A stretch of 64,000 bases of DNA from Anaerostipes caccae L1-92 (GTDB lineage: Bacteria > Bacillota > Clostridia > Lachnospirales > Lachnospiraceae), in contig NZ_AP023027.1 in the NCBI RefSeq assembly GCF_014467075.1, positions 1,553,501 to 1,617,500 of the forward strand, read 5' to 3'. A program made the translations under genes and the position numbers. Below are positions 7,979 to 17,014 of the stretch, piece by piece. How positions within the stretch are numbered: the stretch's first letter is position 1; each line of letters begins with the position of its first letter. The notes under the pieces were generated by a model, which ran no database searches, was not told where the DNA came from, and saw only the letters and a program-made list of their open reading frames with translations.

Positions 7979-8743
7979 ATGGCAACGATATTTGAACGCT
8001 GGGGCAGTGCAAAAACGGCTCTGATAAATCCATGGAATGTTATAGAAGAAAAACCGGATTTTCCGGAGGTATGCATTACCACTTTTTCGGCGGATATGAT
8101 CGATCGGCTGGCTGAATCAAGAGATGGAAAAAAGATCGCAGAATTGTGCAGTGCAAACGGGAATCTTCCGGTCTATGAAATATGTTATGGCGGAAAGCGT
8201 ATTGCGGTTTTTTTATCCAGAGTGGGGGCCCCTGCCTGTGCGGCCGGTTTAGAAGAAATCATAGCAATGGGAGCGAAAAAGATCGTGATGTTTGGATGCT
8301 GCGGGGTCCTGAACCAGTCCGCTGTCCAGGATAAAATCATTGTCCCTGTTTCCGCGGTAAGAGATGAGGGAACCAGCTATCATTATATGCCGGCCAGTGA
8401 GGAAATCCATGCGGAGACATCGTCTGTAAATATATTAAAGAATAGTTTAAAAAAATGCGGAATGTCTTATGTGACCGGCAAGACATGGACCACGGATGCG
8501 GTTTACAGGGAAACCCAGAGTGTAATAGAAGAGCGCAGAGAACAGGGATGCCTTGCAGTTGAGATGGAATGTTCTGCTGCTTTGGCGGTCACCCAGTTTC
8601 GGAAGATTCCATGTATTCAATTTTTATACGGTGCGGATCATCTGGATGCAGACAGATGGGAGCAAAGAGATCTGGCAGAGTACGGTATCAGAAATTTTAA
8701 GAAATACATGCAACTTGCGTTTGAATGTGCCTTAGCCCTGTAA
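7979..8743 (+). CDS. Nucleoside phosphorylase (uridine/purine phosphorylase family)
   Basis: A 254-residue cytoplasmic enzyme of the PNP/UDP family, which splits nucleosides with phosphate to a base and ribose-1-phosphate. Visible family features are the phosphate/ribose region KIVMFGCCGVLN, the strand DKIIVPVSAVRDEGTSYHY, and the nucleoside-binding motif AVEMECSAALAV with its conserved Met-Glu pair. The specificity cannot be read from sequence; uridine phosphorylase-like is the closest general description. It follows the TetR gene by 5 bases and should be under the same operator. Confidence 0.8.
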   Translation: MATIFERWGSAKTALINPWNVIEEKPDFPEVCITTFSADMIDRLAESRDGKKIAELCSANGNLPVYEICYGGKRIAVFLSRVGAPACAAGLEEIIAMGAKKIVMFGCCGVLNQSAVQDKIIVPVSAVRDEGTSYHYMPASEEIHAETSSVNILKNSLKKCGMSYVTGKTWTTDAVYRETQSVIEERREQGCLAVEMECSAALAVTQFRKIPCIQFLYGADHLDADRWEQRDLAEYGIRNFKKYMQLAFECALAL

Positions 8744-8834
8744 CAGAAAGGCTTTCCCGGGGACGGCATTTCCGATATAATATATAAAAACAGACAGAAC
8801 AAAAAGAAGCATCGTTAGAAAAGGAGCATTCGTC

Positions 8835-9443
8835 ATGAAAAAAATTAGTGAAGTCAGCAGACTGACAGATAATCCACATCTGAATCTGTATCATTTAAAA
8901 GGCACAAACCGGGTTGGAAAACCGTTGAATTACTATATCGCTTCCAGGGTGAAAAATATGGAACGGCTGAAATTAAAGACAAAGCGCAATGATCCGGACG
9001 GCATTATTGTTTACAGCCTCTACGGTGAAAAACGGGACAGGGTCGTGCTGGTCAGGCAGTACCGGTATTCGATCGATGATTATATCTATGAATTTCCGGC
9101 AGGTCTGGTGGAAGAAGGAGAAGACTACCGGGAGGCAGGAATCAGGGAGCTGAAGGAAGAAACAGGACTTTCTCTGGAGCTGATCGATGCAGACCCGATG
9201 TTTGAAAAGCCCGGATTCATGTCTGTCGGCATGACAGATGAGTCCTGTGCCACCATTTATGGATACGCCAGCGGGACACCGAGTAAGAAGGGACAGGAAG
9301 ACTCCGAAGAAATTGAGATCGTATTGGCAGACAGAGAAGAAGTAAAAAGGATTCTTAAAGAAGAACATGTGGCCATCATGTGTGCCTATATGCTTATGCA
9401 CTTTTTACAGGATAAGGAGCCTTTTGATTTTCTGAATTTATAA
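8835..9443 (+). CDS. Nudix hydrolase, ADP-ribose pyrophosphatase-like
   Basis: A 202-residue protein with a full Nudix box at about residues 90-112: GLVEEGEDYREAG followed by IRELKEETGL, which fits GX5EX7REUXEEXGU. The preceding VLVRQYRY-EFPAG pattern is typical of ADP-ribose pyrophosphatases (NudF/YqkG type). These cleave ADP-ribose to AMP and ribose-5-phosphate, which would fit nucleotide salvage beside a nucleoside phosphorylase, although it is 91 bases downstream and may have its own promoter. AAGGAG precedes the ATG at 8835. Confidence 0.82.
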   Translation: MKKISEVSRLTDNPHLNLYHLKGTNRVGKPLNYYIASRVKNMERLKLKTKRNDPDGIIVYSLYGEKRDRVVLVRQYRYSIDDYIYEFPAGLVEEGEDYREAGIRELKEETGLSLELIDADPMFEKPGFMSVGMTDESCATIYGYASGTPSKKGQEDSEEIEIVLADREEVKRILKEEHVAIMCAYMLMHFLQDKEPFDFLNL

Positions 9444-9528
9444 TGGACATTAGCAGCTGAGGATACAAAAATGATACAAGGATCTGTTATATTTTTCGAC
9501 AAATAAATGAAAAGCAGAGGAGAGGAAT

Positions 9529-10188
9529 ATGAACCGTATTTTAATCGTCGAGGATGAGCCGGCTATATCTAATTTAATCCAGATGAATCTTGCGGCAGCG
9601 GGATACTGCTGTGACTGTGCCTTTGACGGGGCTGAGGCGGCCGACCGGCTGGATCAGGAGGGATTTGATCTGATTCTTCTGGATATCATGCTGCCGGAGA
9701 TAGACGGCTATGAGCTGATGGACTACATCAGGCCGCTTGAGATTCCGGTCATATTTCTTACGGCCAAGGCCAATACAGAAGATAAAGTAAAGGGACTGAA
9801 GGCAGGGGCAGACGATTATCTGACCAAGCCATTTGAAATTGCGGAACTGCTGGCCAGGGTAGAGACGGTCCTCAGGCGCTGTCAGAAGACAGAAAGCCGT
9901 CTGAAGGAAGGAGACCTGGAGATTGATATGTCCGCAAGAATTGTAAAAAAACAGGGGCAGCCTGTAAATCTGACAGTCAAAGAATATGAACTGCTGCTGC
10001 TCCTGATACAGAATAAAAACATTGCCTTATTCAGGGACTTTATCTATGAGAAGATCTGGGGCAGCGGATACATGGGGGACAGCAGGACAGTCGATCTGCA
10101 CGTGCAGCGACTGAGAAAAAAGATCGGATGGGAACACAAAATAAAAACGGTCTATAAGGTAGGCTACCGCCTGGAGGATTCGCAATGA
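9529..10188 (+). CDS. OmpR/PhoB-family response regulator
   Basis: A 219-residue response regulator. The receiver domain has acidic residues near 8-10 (VEDE), the phosphoacceptor Asp52 in LILLDIMLP and the conserved lysine in LTKPF. A winged-helix DNA-binding domain occupies about residues 125-219 (LTVKEYELLLLL, VDLHVQRLRKKIG). It overlaps the sensor kinase gene by 4 bases (ATGA), so the two are a coupled two-component system. The signal is unknown; the downstream exported protein and VanY-like peptidase hint at a cell-envelope role. Confidence 0.92.
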   Translation: MNRILIVEDEPAISNLIQMNLAAAGYCCDCAFDGAEAADRLDQEGFDLILLDIMLPEIDGYELMDYIRPLEIPVIFLTAKANTEDKVKGLKAGADDYLTKPFEIAELLARVETVLRRCQKTESRLKEGDLEIDMSARIVKKQGQPVNLTVKEYELLLLLIQNKNIALFRDFIYEKIWGSGYMGDSRTVDLHVQRLRKKIGWEHKIKTVYKVGYRLEDSQ

Positions 10189-11603
10189 AGTTTTCCTGGA
10201 AAGTATTTTTAAGCATTATTTCACTTACTATGCTCACATTCAGTGTTGGCGGGTATTTTTTGATCCAGTCTTCTTTTCAGTCATCTCTGCGCCAGACCGC
10301 AGAGATGTCATATCAGGAAAACAATATTTTCCGGGCAACTTTGGGGGCTTCTATTGCCGTATCTCCTCCGGACAGCGGTTCACCTAAAAACACGGTTAAA
10401 AAGCTGGCCGGATCAATCAGTCTCTCGTCACCGGGAAAAGAAAGAAAATTTCGGATATGTGACAGTTCCTTCCGGGAACTGTTTTCGGATCTGAGTTTTC
10501 GTGTACCGGATCAGGTAATGAAGGCCCTGGACGAAAAACATACCGGATACTCTATTCTTAAACAGGACGGCAGGTATTATCTGCAGTCGGCATGCCGCTT
10601 CACCGTAGATGAAGAAGTATTTTACCTGGAAAATGTACGAGATATTACCCCGATTTATGAATTAAAAGAAAATCAGATGAAGCTGTATCAGAAAATTTCC
10701 ATTATTCTGGTCGTAACTCTGGGAATTGCTGTCTTTTGCCTGTCCAGATGGCTGACCCAGCCTTTGAGGATCCTTTCCCGGGCAGTCAGAAACTTCGCAG
10801 CAGGTGATTTAAAGATCCGATCGGAGGTGGTGTCCGAGGATGAGATAGGTTCTCTCGCCGGAGATTTTAACACAATGGCAGAGCAGCTGGAACAAAAGAT
10901 CTGTGAACTTGAAGACTCTGCGCTGCGCCAGGAGATGTTTATGGGAAGCTTTGCACATGAACTGAAAACGCCTATGACTTCTATCATAGGATACGCAGAT
11001 ACCCTGCGGTCCAGAGGACTCAGTGAGGAGCAGAGATTTCAGGCGGCGAATTATATTTTTGAGGAGGGGAAGCGTCTGGAGGCTTTGTCTCTGAAGCTGA
11101 TGGACCTGATCGTTCTGGACAAGCAGAAAATTTCCATGAGACCGGTCCCGGCAGCTGAGCTGTCTGAAAGAGTCATTCATCTCACAGAGCCTCTTTTAAA
11201 AGCATCAGGTATCCAGCTTGAAACTTCTTTTGAAGAGGGGATCATATGGGGAGAACCGGATCTGCTGCAGAGTCTCTGTGTGAATCTTTTGGATAATGCC
11301 AGGAAAGCAGTGGATGCCGACGGACTGATCCGTTTTGAAGGGAGATCAGATGAAAACGGCTATACCCTTGTGATAAAAGACAACGGAAGAGGAATGCTCA
11401 GAGAAGATATGAACAGAATAACGGAAGCGTTCTATATGGCAGATAAGTCCAGAGCAAGAAAAGAAGGCGGAGCGGGGCTTGGACTTTCTCTCTGCCGCCG
11501 GATCGTGGAACTGCACGGCGGAACGATGGAATTTGAGAGCCGGCTGGAAATAGGAACGGCAGTCACCGTTCAGCTCAGAAAGGAGAGGTCCGATGAAATT
11601 TAA
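10185..11603 (+). CDS. Sensor histidine kinase
   Basis: A 472-residue membrane kinase. An N-terminal membrane segment (about 7-25), an extracellular sensor domain of about 140 residues, a second membrane segment (about 165-185) and a HAMP domain lead to a HisKA domain with the phosphorylated histidine in SFAHELKTPMTSIIGYADTL. The ATPase domain has the N box (NLLDNARKA), G1 (DNGRGM) and G2 (GGAGLGLSLC). It is the partner of the preceding response regulator. It overlaps the following exported-protein gene by 11 bases, so the three genes form one operon. Confidence 0.92.
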   Translation: MKFSWKVFLSIISLTMLTFSVGGYFLIQSSFQSSLRQTAEMSYQENNIFRATLGASIAVSPPDSGSPKNTVKKLAGSISLSSPGKERKFRICDSSFRELFSDLSFRVPDQVMKALDEKHTGYSILKQDGRYYLQSACRFTVDEEVFYLENVRDITPIYELKENQMKLYQKISIILVVTLGIAVFCLSRWLTQPLRILSRAVRNFAAGDLKIRSEVVSEDEIGSLAGDFNTMAEQLEQKICELEDSALRQEMFMGSFAHELKTPMTSIIGYADTLRSRGLSEEQRFQAANYIFEEGKRLEALSLKLMDLIVLDKQKISMRPVPAAELSERVIHLTEPLLKASGIQLETSFEEGIIWGEPDLLQSLCVNLLDNARKAVDADGLIRFEGRSDENGYTLVIKDNGRGMLREDMNRITEAFYMADKSRARKEGGAGLGLSLCRRIVELHGGTMEFESRLEIGTAVTVQLRKERSDEI

Positions 11604-12336
11604 GAATATTTTGATCTGCTTTTTTTCAGCGGTCCTGGCAGCCTCCTGTATTCTATGGCCGTCTCTGATATCGGGGTATCAGGATAAGAAAATGAGAGGC
11701 CGGGTGGAACTGGACAAGGTGGAAGATACATCGGAAATCCGGACAGATACCTTAACTATAGAGGAAAAATTATCACTCATTGCGGAAGCAGATAACTCAG
11801 CGGAGGAGATTGCCGTGACGAACCAGACCTATGAGTGGGGATCGGCAGAGATAGACGAACTCAAAAACGTTTGTATGAAAGAATTAAAACAACTAAAAGA
11901 AATGGGAATGTTTCCAAAGCTTGCTTTGAATAAGAATACAATGATGTTTTATGAAACCACAACGACTTGTCTGGATACAAAAAATTATGCAAGACGTCTG
12001 AGAATTCACAGCGTGACGGTACAATCAGGGGATCAGAGTTTAGTGGCGGTCATTGATGATTCTTCACATAAGATTTTGAGTATCGACAGTGTAAAAGGAG
12101 CCGGAATCAAGCCTTCGGATGCTGAGAAGATCATAGGGATCTGGGGCCGGTATCTTGGTTTGAAAGAAACAAACAAAATGGCAGCGGTAAAAAACAACTA
12201 TTTTGTAACATACAGGTCAGGCAGTGAAAAAGTATACTATTTATTTATATTCTTCAGCAAAAAGTTTGCGGAAGAAGGGGAATTTTATATTCATCCTGAG
12301 GGAAATGGCGGAGATCAAAACAGTGTCAGCAGATGA
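11593..12336 (+). CDS. Exported protein of a two-component operon, function unknown
   Basis: A 247-residue protein with an N-terminal hydrophobic segment (about residues 5-25), either an uncleaved anchor or a signal peptide; there is no clear lipobox. The rest is mostly hydrophilic and extracellular, with a Lys/Glu-rich helix in the middle and aromatic strands at the end. I do not recognise the family. The overlap with the kinase gene suggests that it reports to, or modulates, the kinase, as exported accessory proteins of envelope two-component systems do, but this is inference. Confidence 0.6.
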   Translation: MKFKNILICFFSAVLAASCILWPSLISGYQDKKMRGRVELDKVEDTSEIRTDTLTIEEKLSLIAEADNSAEEIAVTNQTYEWGSAEIDELKNVCMKELKQLKEMGMFPKLALNKNTMMFYETTTTCLDTKNYARRLRIHSVTVQSGDQSLVAVIDDSSHKILSIDSVKGAGIKPSDAEKIIGIWGRYLGLKETNKMAAVKNNYFVTYRSGSEKVYYLFIFFSKKFAEEGEFYIHPEGNGGDQNSVSR

Positions 12337-12431
12337 TACAACTTCGATGGAATTTTGACTGAATTGTGATACAAGGTCCGGGTATGATAATACCAGAGAT
12401 CATATTCTCTGGAAAGAAGGGTGACGGACTA

Positions 12432-13202
12432 ATGAGAAAGAAACAATATATACGGAGGAGACATAAGTATTTTGTACTGCTTATATTAGAGATCATAGGC
12501 ACCTGGTTCCTGACGGTCCTCGTGATACAGTACTGTACTTCTACGCAGCAGCCGGTAAAGAATACCATACCGGTCAGCAGATTTGTAAGGCCAAAACAAA
12601 AAGAACAAACAGTTCATATTCCCTGGAACCTAATCTTAATAAATCATGAAAATTATGTGCCGGATGGTTTTCAGCCTGACCTGACTACATTAAATAATGG
12701 GTGCCAGGTAGACCGGAGGATACTGCCGGATCTGCAGAAAATGATGAATGCGGCCAGAAAAAGAGGGCTTTATCCCTCCGTTTGTTCTGCATACCGGACA
12801 GAAGAGCGCCAGACATATCTTCTGGAGCGCGATATCAATAAGTATTTGAATCAGGGATGTACGGAAGCTGAGGCCAGGAAGAAGGCATCCAGATGGGTTG
12901 CGCTTCCGGGCCGGAGTGAGCACCAGACAGGACTGGCAGTGGACATCGTGGCAGTGGATTATCCGGTGCTTGATGAGACTCAGGAAAAGAGGAAAGAACA
13001 GCAGTGGCTTATGGAAAACAGCTGGAAATACGGATTTATTCTCAGATATCCGAAGAATAAAACCAATATTACAAAAATCGGATATGAACCGTGGCATTAC
13101 CGGTATGTGGGCAGGAAAGCCGCAGGGGAAATGAAAAAGAAAAACATGTGTCTGGAGGAATATATAAAATATGTGTCTGATAAAATGTATAAAATATCCT
13201 AG
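12432..13202 (+). CDS. VanY-like D-alanyl-D-alanine carboxypeptidase
   Basis: A 256-residue protein with an N-terminal basic stretch and one membrane anchor (about residues 12-35), then an extracellular LAS/VanY peptidase domain. Zinc-site motifs are present: SAYRTEERQ, SEHQTGLAVDIVAVDY (His and Asp ligands) and EPWHYRYVG (catalytic Glu and His ligand). It should trim the terminal D-Ala from peptidoglycan stem peptides. The ATG at 12432 is preferred over an upstream in-frame codon at 12366. It lies 95 bases after the exported-protein gene and may be a member of the regulon of the adjacent two-component system; this does not by itself imply glycopeptide resistance, as no vanA/H/X-type genes are present. 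Confidence 0.87.
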   Translation: MRKKQYIRRRHKYFVLLILEIIGTWFLTVLVIQYCTSTQQPVKNTIPVSRFVRPKQKEQTVHIPWNLILINHENYVPDGFQPDLTTLNNGCQVDRRILPDLQKMMNAARKRGLYPSVCSAYRTEERQTYLLERDINKYLNQGCTEAEARKKASRWVALPGRSEHQTGLAVDIVAVDYPVLDETQEKRKEQQWLMENSWKYGFILRYPKNKTNITKIGYEPWHYRYVGRKAAGEMKKKNMCLEEYIKYVSDKMYKIS

Positions 13203-13245
13203 AATAAGAAAATATCCGACAACAGTTTTTCAGCGCGGCTGAAGA

Positions 13246-13285
13246 AAAAGGCCATTCTCTGCCATAACAGGGAGAATGGCCTTTT
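13246..13285. terminator. Bidirectional terminator
   Basis: The arms AAAAGGCCATTCTC (13246-13259) and GAGAATGGCCTTTT (13272-13285) are a perfect 14-bp stem with A- and T-rich flanks, between convergent genes. Confidence 0.92.
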
Positions 13286-13287
13286 AT

Positions 13288-14238
13288 TTACTTGATCTTT
13301 TTGAAATAACTTCCTGCGAGAATACAAGTTTTTATCTTTTTGCCGTTCTTGTTTTCATAGGATGATGTATTAACTGGAATACCATACACATCTGCAAAGT
13401 CAGATTCATAAATATTCTCTAATTCATCCAGATAGTACACGATGCATACATGTTTTCCGGAACGATCCAGCAGCAGAACTTCATTATAATCATAGCCAAA
13501 TGCAGAGTAAGAATCCATTTGCACAATATAATAGTTGGATAGCCGTACAATTTTATCTCCGTATTGATCCGGATGTCTAAAGACCTGCTCATACTTTATG
13601 GAAGGATCTGTATATTTTTTAATCTGTTTTAAACTCTTCGCTGGGAATAGTTCCTCTTGGTCGGAAAGAAATTCCTGTGCCTTGTAGGAAATAGAAAAGG
13701 GCATACTGGAGAGTGAACCAAGCGTATTAAAAAATTCCAGTACATTTGGTGTAAAATAACCTTTGTTAAAAGTGCCTGCCTGTTTGGGATAATCTTTGTC
13801 GTCAAACACTAATTCTCCGGTTCCTTCCGGCAGATTGTTTTTCCAGAGGCCGGTATAGGTAGATTTTAGATTGGCCGGACTCTGAACTTTGTATTTGCCG
13901 CTGCCATGAAATTTTCCGTTCAATGTCTCTCCATCATATACACCGGTTGTATCTGTGGCGCTGAGTTTGACTTTGGCAAGGTTTGTTTTTACAGAACCTT
14001 TGCCTTCCGGACGGCCTTTAGAGAAATTTCCCTTGTAGGTGAGATATTGTTTGTTCTTTTTAAAGACAAAAGTGCCTTTGCCTTCTGGTTTTTTGTCTTT
14101 CAGAGTTCCCGAAAACTTTCCTTTCAAATCTTTGTCAAAAAAAGACAGGGTCATTTCTTCATTTTCTACACGGTTGGAACATCCGGTGAGACAGAAGACC
14201 AATAAGATAAAAACAGCTGTAAACTTTAAATTTTTCAT
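13288..14238 (-). CDS. MORN-repeat lipoprotein, copy 2
   Basis: A 316-residue predicted lipoprotein: signal peptide with lipobox LTGC (cysteine at about residue 20). At least three MORN-like repeats follow in residues 35-160 (YKGNFSKGRPEGKG, YDGETLNGKFHGSGKY, YTGLWKNNLPEGTGEL), and then a C-terminal domain of about 130 residues whose relatives I do not know. MORN repeats are beta-hairpins often found in envelope-associated proteins. It is a clear paralogue of the gene 19 bases upstream, with the same length and layout, so the pair arose by tandem duplication. Function unknown. Confidence 0.75.
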   Translation of the reverse strand: MKNLKFTAVFILLVFCLTGCSNRVENEEMTLSFFDKDLKGKFSGTLKDKKPEGKGTFVFKKNKQYLTYKGNFSKGRPEGKGSVKTNLAKVKLSATDTTGVYDGETLNGKFHGSGKYKVQSPANLKSTYTGLWKNNLPEGTGELVFDDKDYPKQAGTFNKGYFTPNVLEFFNTLGSLSSMPFSISYKAQEFLSDQEELFPAKSLKQIKKYTDPSIKYEQVFRHPDQYGDKIVRLSNYYIVQMDSYSAFGYDYNEVLLLDRSGKHVCIVYYLDELENIYESDFADVYGIPVNTSSYENKNGKKIKTCILAGSYFKKIK

Positions 14239-14257
14239 AGTTTTCCCCTCCGTATTG

Positions 14258-15214
14258 CTACTGGTGTTTTAAGAAACTGCCTGCTACAATCAGTACTTTT
14301 AATTTTTTGCCGGACTGCATTGTATACTCTGCAGAGGAAAGGGGAAGTCCATATACGGTCTGAGTGCTGTTGAAAGAAACATCCTTTAAAGGGTCCAGGC
14401 AGATAACGTATATGTATGCATTCTCAGAGGGCAGACCAAGAAGAACCAGAGATAGATTTCTGCCAAATACTTTTTCATTCAGCTCGGTATTCAGAACTGT
14501 ATAGTCAGAAAATTTCATAAGTTCATCTCCGTAATCACCGGACTTTTTTAAAACATCATGGTGACTGAGCGAAGAATCTACATAAGGTGCCAGATCAGTT
14601 TCTTTTTTTGCCATAAATAAGGAATCATTTTCTTCTATAAATGTTTTTGCTTTTGGAGAAATTTTATATTCGATCTCTTCAAGAGTCCCCATCGTTTGAT
14701 AGATTTCAAAAGTGGTGGGATCAAAATAACCGGTGTCAAAATGGCCGGTCATAGCCCATTTTCCTCCGACAGAGAAGTCAAGACGTCCTTCGCCGTTTGC
14801 CATGTTCGCATGCCAGCTTCCTTGATAGACGGCGTTTTTGAAGTCTTTTGGAGACACAAATTCAAATCTTCCTTTTTTACTGGCTTTGCCGCCGGAGACA
14901 ATGCCTTTGTAGCGCCCTTCACATTTTTTTCCGATAAAATAGGCTGTCATCAGGTTTGTATCAAGGGTTCCTTCTCCGGACATTTTTCCATTTGAGATTT
15001 TGCCTTTGTAGGTGAGGTAATCATCTCCCTTTTTGTAGGAAAAAGTTCCTTTCGTTGGCTTGTCATTTTTCATGAGACCGGTATACTGGCCCTCATATTT
15101 CTTGTTCTGGTATTCCAATGTGACCGTCTTGTTTTTGACTTTTTTCTCTTTTGCACACCCTGCGGTCAGAAGGCACAAAAGGCATAATAATGCTGCGATT
15201 TTTAATTTCTTCAT
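14258..15214 (-). CDS. MORN-repeat lipoprotein, copy 1
   Basis: A 318-residue predicted lipoprotein with lipobox LTAGC near residue 20. MORN-like repeats (YEGQYTGLMKNDKPTKGTF, YKGKISNGKMSGEGTL, YQGSWHANMANGEGRL) cover residues 35-155, and a C-terminal domain follows that is shared with the next gene (a segment of the type FSDYTVLN, then a strand-rich end with VYGLPLSSAEY). It is the first gene of the pair, with no DNA-binding or catalytic motif visible. The two proteins may be surface or sporulation-associated structural proteins; this is only a guess. Confidence 0.75.
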   Translation of the reverse strand: MKKLKIAALLCLLCLLTAGCAKEKKVKNKTVTLEYQNKKYEGQYTGLMKNDKPTKGTFSYKKGDDYLTYKGKISNGKMSGEGTLDTNLMTAYFIGKKCEGRYKGIVSGGKASKKGRFEFVSPKDFKNAVYQGSWHANMANGEGRLDFSVGGKWAMTGHFDTGYFDPTTFEIYQTMGTLEEIEYKISPKAKTFIEENDSLFMAKKETDLAPYVDSSLSHHDVLKKSGDYGDELMKFSDYTVLNTELNEKVFGRNLSLVLLGLPSENAYIYVICLDPLKDVSFNSTQTVYGLPLSSAEYTMQSGKKLKVLIVAGSFLKHQ

Positions 15215-15291
15215 ATTCTCTCATCTCCTGTATTGTTTTTACATTATTATACCACAGATCAGAGAATTTGTTTATGTTCCCCAAGGTTGTT

Positions 15292-15639
15292 TTAAGGTTT
15301 AATATATGAAAAACCTTCCGTCTGCCGAAGAGCAATTTCCACTACACCTGCCGGGACAATTTCAACAAACGGCAGCAGAAGTTCAGGAGAAATATGGTTT
15401 GCGCGCAGTGCATTGCGGCAGGCACAGATCCGAATGTTTGAGGAAAGAGATAGCAGAGCATTTTTAAACCCCATCTTTTCTGAGACGGCATCCTGAAGTT
15501 CACAGACAGCCGGGCCGTTTGCCACCAGCTCGATTCGGTAATGCATGGCTTCCTGATCAAAATATTGAATCATATTTTGTATATTTCCCAGAACCATTGC
15601 CCACTTTAAACTCTCATCAATATGAAATAAAACATTCAT
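15292..15639 (-). CDS. DsrE-like protein
   Basis: A 115-residue soluble protein with the layout of the DsrE/DsrF-like fold: MNVLFHIDESLKWAMVLGNI at the N-terminus, IELVANGPAV in the middle, and a cysteine pair in IRICACRNAL where this family often has a reactive cysteine. Members take part in sulfur relay or are of unknown role. It lies 77 bases upstream of the MORN lipoprotein pair and in the same direction, but a shared function is not evident. Confidence 0.65.
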   Translation of the reverse strand: MNVLFHIDESLKWAMVLGNIQNMIQYFDQEAMHYRIELVANGPAVCELQDAVSEKMGFKNALLSLSSNIRICACRNALRANHISPELLLPFVEIVPAGVVEIALRQTEGFSYIKP

Positions 15640-15731
15640 AGCGTACCTCCTGAATAAAATATATGATATTGTAAGTTTAACACATTTGAGAGAACCCTTA
15701 CAGCAGATGAAATATCTTTTAGAGGGAAAAG

Positions 15732-15759
15732 CACTATTGGACAGAGGAAGGCATACAAT
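15732..15759 (+). promoter_or_regulatory. Candidate SigE-type promoter for sigK
   Basis: CATACAAT at 15752-15759 matches the -10 consensus of the mother-cell sigma factor SigE. CACTATT at 15732-15738 is a fair -35 element with a 13-base gap. Transcription would start about 20 bases before the chosen TTG start. SigE control of sigK is established in Bacillus and Clostridium. Confidence 0.55.
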
Positions 15760-15786
15760 GTTAAAAAGGCTTGGAGGTTGCTTTAC

Positions 15787-16410
15787 TTGCAGGCATTTTT
15801 AGAACCGCTGTCACAGGAAGAGGAACAATATTACTTGAAGAAAAGCCGCCTGGGGGACATGGAGGCCAGGAACATATTAGTAGAACACAATCTCCGTCTG
15901 GTTGCCCATATTGTTAAAAAATATAATAACTTTGACAGGGATAAGGACGATCTGATATCCGTGGGAACGATTGGGCTGATCAAAGCGATCAATACCTATA
16001 ACTTGGAGAAAGGGCACCGGCTGGTGACCTATGCTTCCCGATGCATTGAAAATGAACTGCTCATGATGCTGAGACAGGAAAGAAAAAGTGCAAAGGACAC
16101 TTCGTTATATGAGCCGATTGGGATTGACAAAGAGGGGAATGAAATTAATCTTTTGGATGTACTGGGGGCGGATGAAAACGATATCGTAGATGAACTGGAC
16201 CTGAAGGAGAAAATCAGAGACTTGTATAAAATGGTGGATGAGATGGAACCGTCCAGAGAGAAAACGACTCTGATCATGAGATACGGATTATATGGCAAAA
16301 AACCCATGACTCAGAAAGAGGTGGCAAAAGAACTTCATATATCGAGATCTTATGTGAGCCGTATTGAAAAAAAAGCTGTTGAGAAGATAAAAAGAAGGTT
16401 AAAATTATAA
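15787..16410 (+). CDS. sigK: RNA polymerase sporulation sigma factor, SigK-type
   Basis: A 207-residue sigma-70-family factor. Region 2 is recognisable (ARNILVEHNLRLVAHIVKKY, DLISVGTIGLIKAINTY, then LVTYASRCIENELLM), as is the region 4 helix-turn-helix (TQKEVAKELHISRSYVSRIE). The sequence pattern and lone position match SigK, the late mother-cell sigma factor. The start is placed at TTG 15787, because GGAGG lies 9 bases upstream; TTG 15778 abuts the ribosome site. It has no recognisable long pro-sequence and is not split by a skin element. Confidence 0.85.
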   Translation: MQAFLEPLSQEEEQYYLKKSRLGDMEARNILVEHNLRLVAHIVKKYNNFDRDKDDLISVGTIGLIKAINTYNLEKGHRLVTYASRCIENELLMMLRQERKSAKDTSLYEPIGIDKEGNEINLLDVLGADENDIVDELDLKEKIRDLYKMVDEMEPSREKTTLIMRYGLYGKKPMTQKEVAKELHISRSYVSRIEKKAVEKIKRRLKL

Positions 16411-16419
16411 TTAGGTTAT

Positions 16420-16452
16420 CTGCCGGAATTGTAAGTTAGATTCCGGCAGTTT
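16420..16452 (+). terminator. Terminator after sigK
   Basis: The arms CTGCCGGAAT (16420-16429) and ATTCCGGCAG (16440-16449) pair perfectly, with a short T-run after them. Confidence 0.75.
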
Positions 16453-16543
16453 CCATTATCTGAAAGTAAACTTAAGTTGATAGAACCCCGAGAAACAGAT
16501 ATAATTGAAAAAACAGAAACAGCCAAAGCCGGGGAGAAAATAA

Positions 16544-16978
16544 ATGAGGATGGAAATTGCAAGACTGTATCGTTCAAGGAGTCAGGAGGCCATGGATCTG
16601 GTGTGGGAAACCTTTTTGAAATTTGAAGCACCGGAGTATTCGGAAGAAGGAATCCTTACATTTCATGATTTTATCCGCAATGAGAGAGAATTAGAAAGAT
16701 TAGAGATCTTTGGAGCGGAAATTGACGGAGCTGTCGTAGGTGTATTAGCGATGAGGGGAAATCATATCAGTCTCTTTTTTGTAGAAGAAAAGATACAAAA
16801 ACAAGGAATCGGACGAGCCCTTTGGAACTATTTTTTGGCACAGAGCCGGACCGAGCAAATAACAGTGAATGCTTCTCCTTATGCTGTACCAGTCTATGAA
16901 AAGCTGGGTTTTCAGGCTGTGGATGACGAACAGCTTACAGATGGGATACGGTATACGCCTATGACACTGAATAGATGA
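16544..16978 (+). CDS. GNAT-family N-acetyltransferase
   Basis: A 144-residue GNAT acetyltransferase. The acetyl-CoA loop is visible as EEKIQKQGIGRALW (about residues 82-95), after the strand HISLFFV, and the C-terminal motif VYEKLGFQ is typical. The substrate cannot be inferred. It is followed 21 bases on by a second acetyltransferase gene, so the two are probably in one transcript. GGGGAG lies upstream of the ATG. Confidence 0.82.
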   Translation: MRMEIARLYRSRSQEAMDLVWETFLKFEAPEYSEEGILTFHDFIRNERELERLEIFGAEIDGAVVGVLAMRGNHISLFFVEEKIQKQGIGRALWNYFLAQSRTEQITVNASPYAVPVYEKLGFQAVDDEQLTDGIRYTPMTLNR

Positions 16979-17014
16979 GGGATATAGAAACCAAAATTTA
17001 TGGAGAAGAATTTC

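Noticed and set aside
12432..13202. Glycopeptide-resistance cassette (VanRS-VanY)
   Set aside because: A two-component system and a VanY-like peptidase are adjacent, but no vanH, vanA/B-type ligase or vanX gene is present, so a resistance cassette is not supported.
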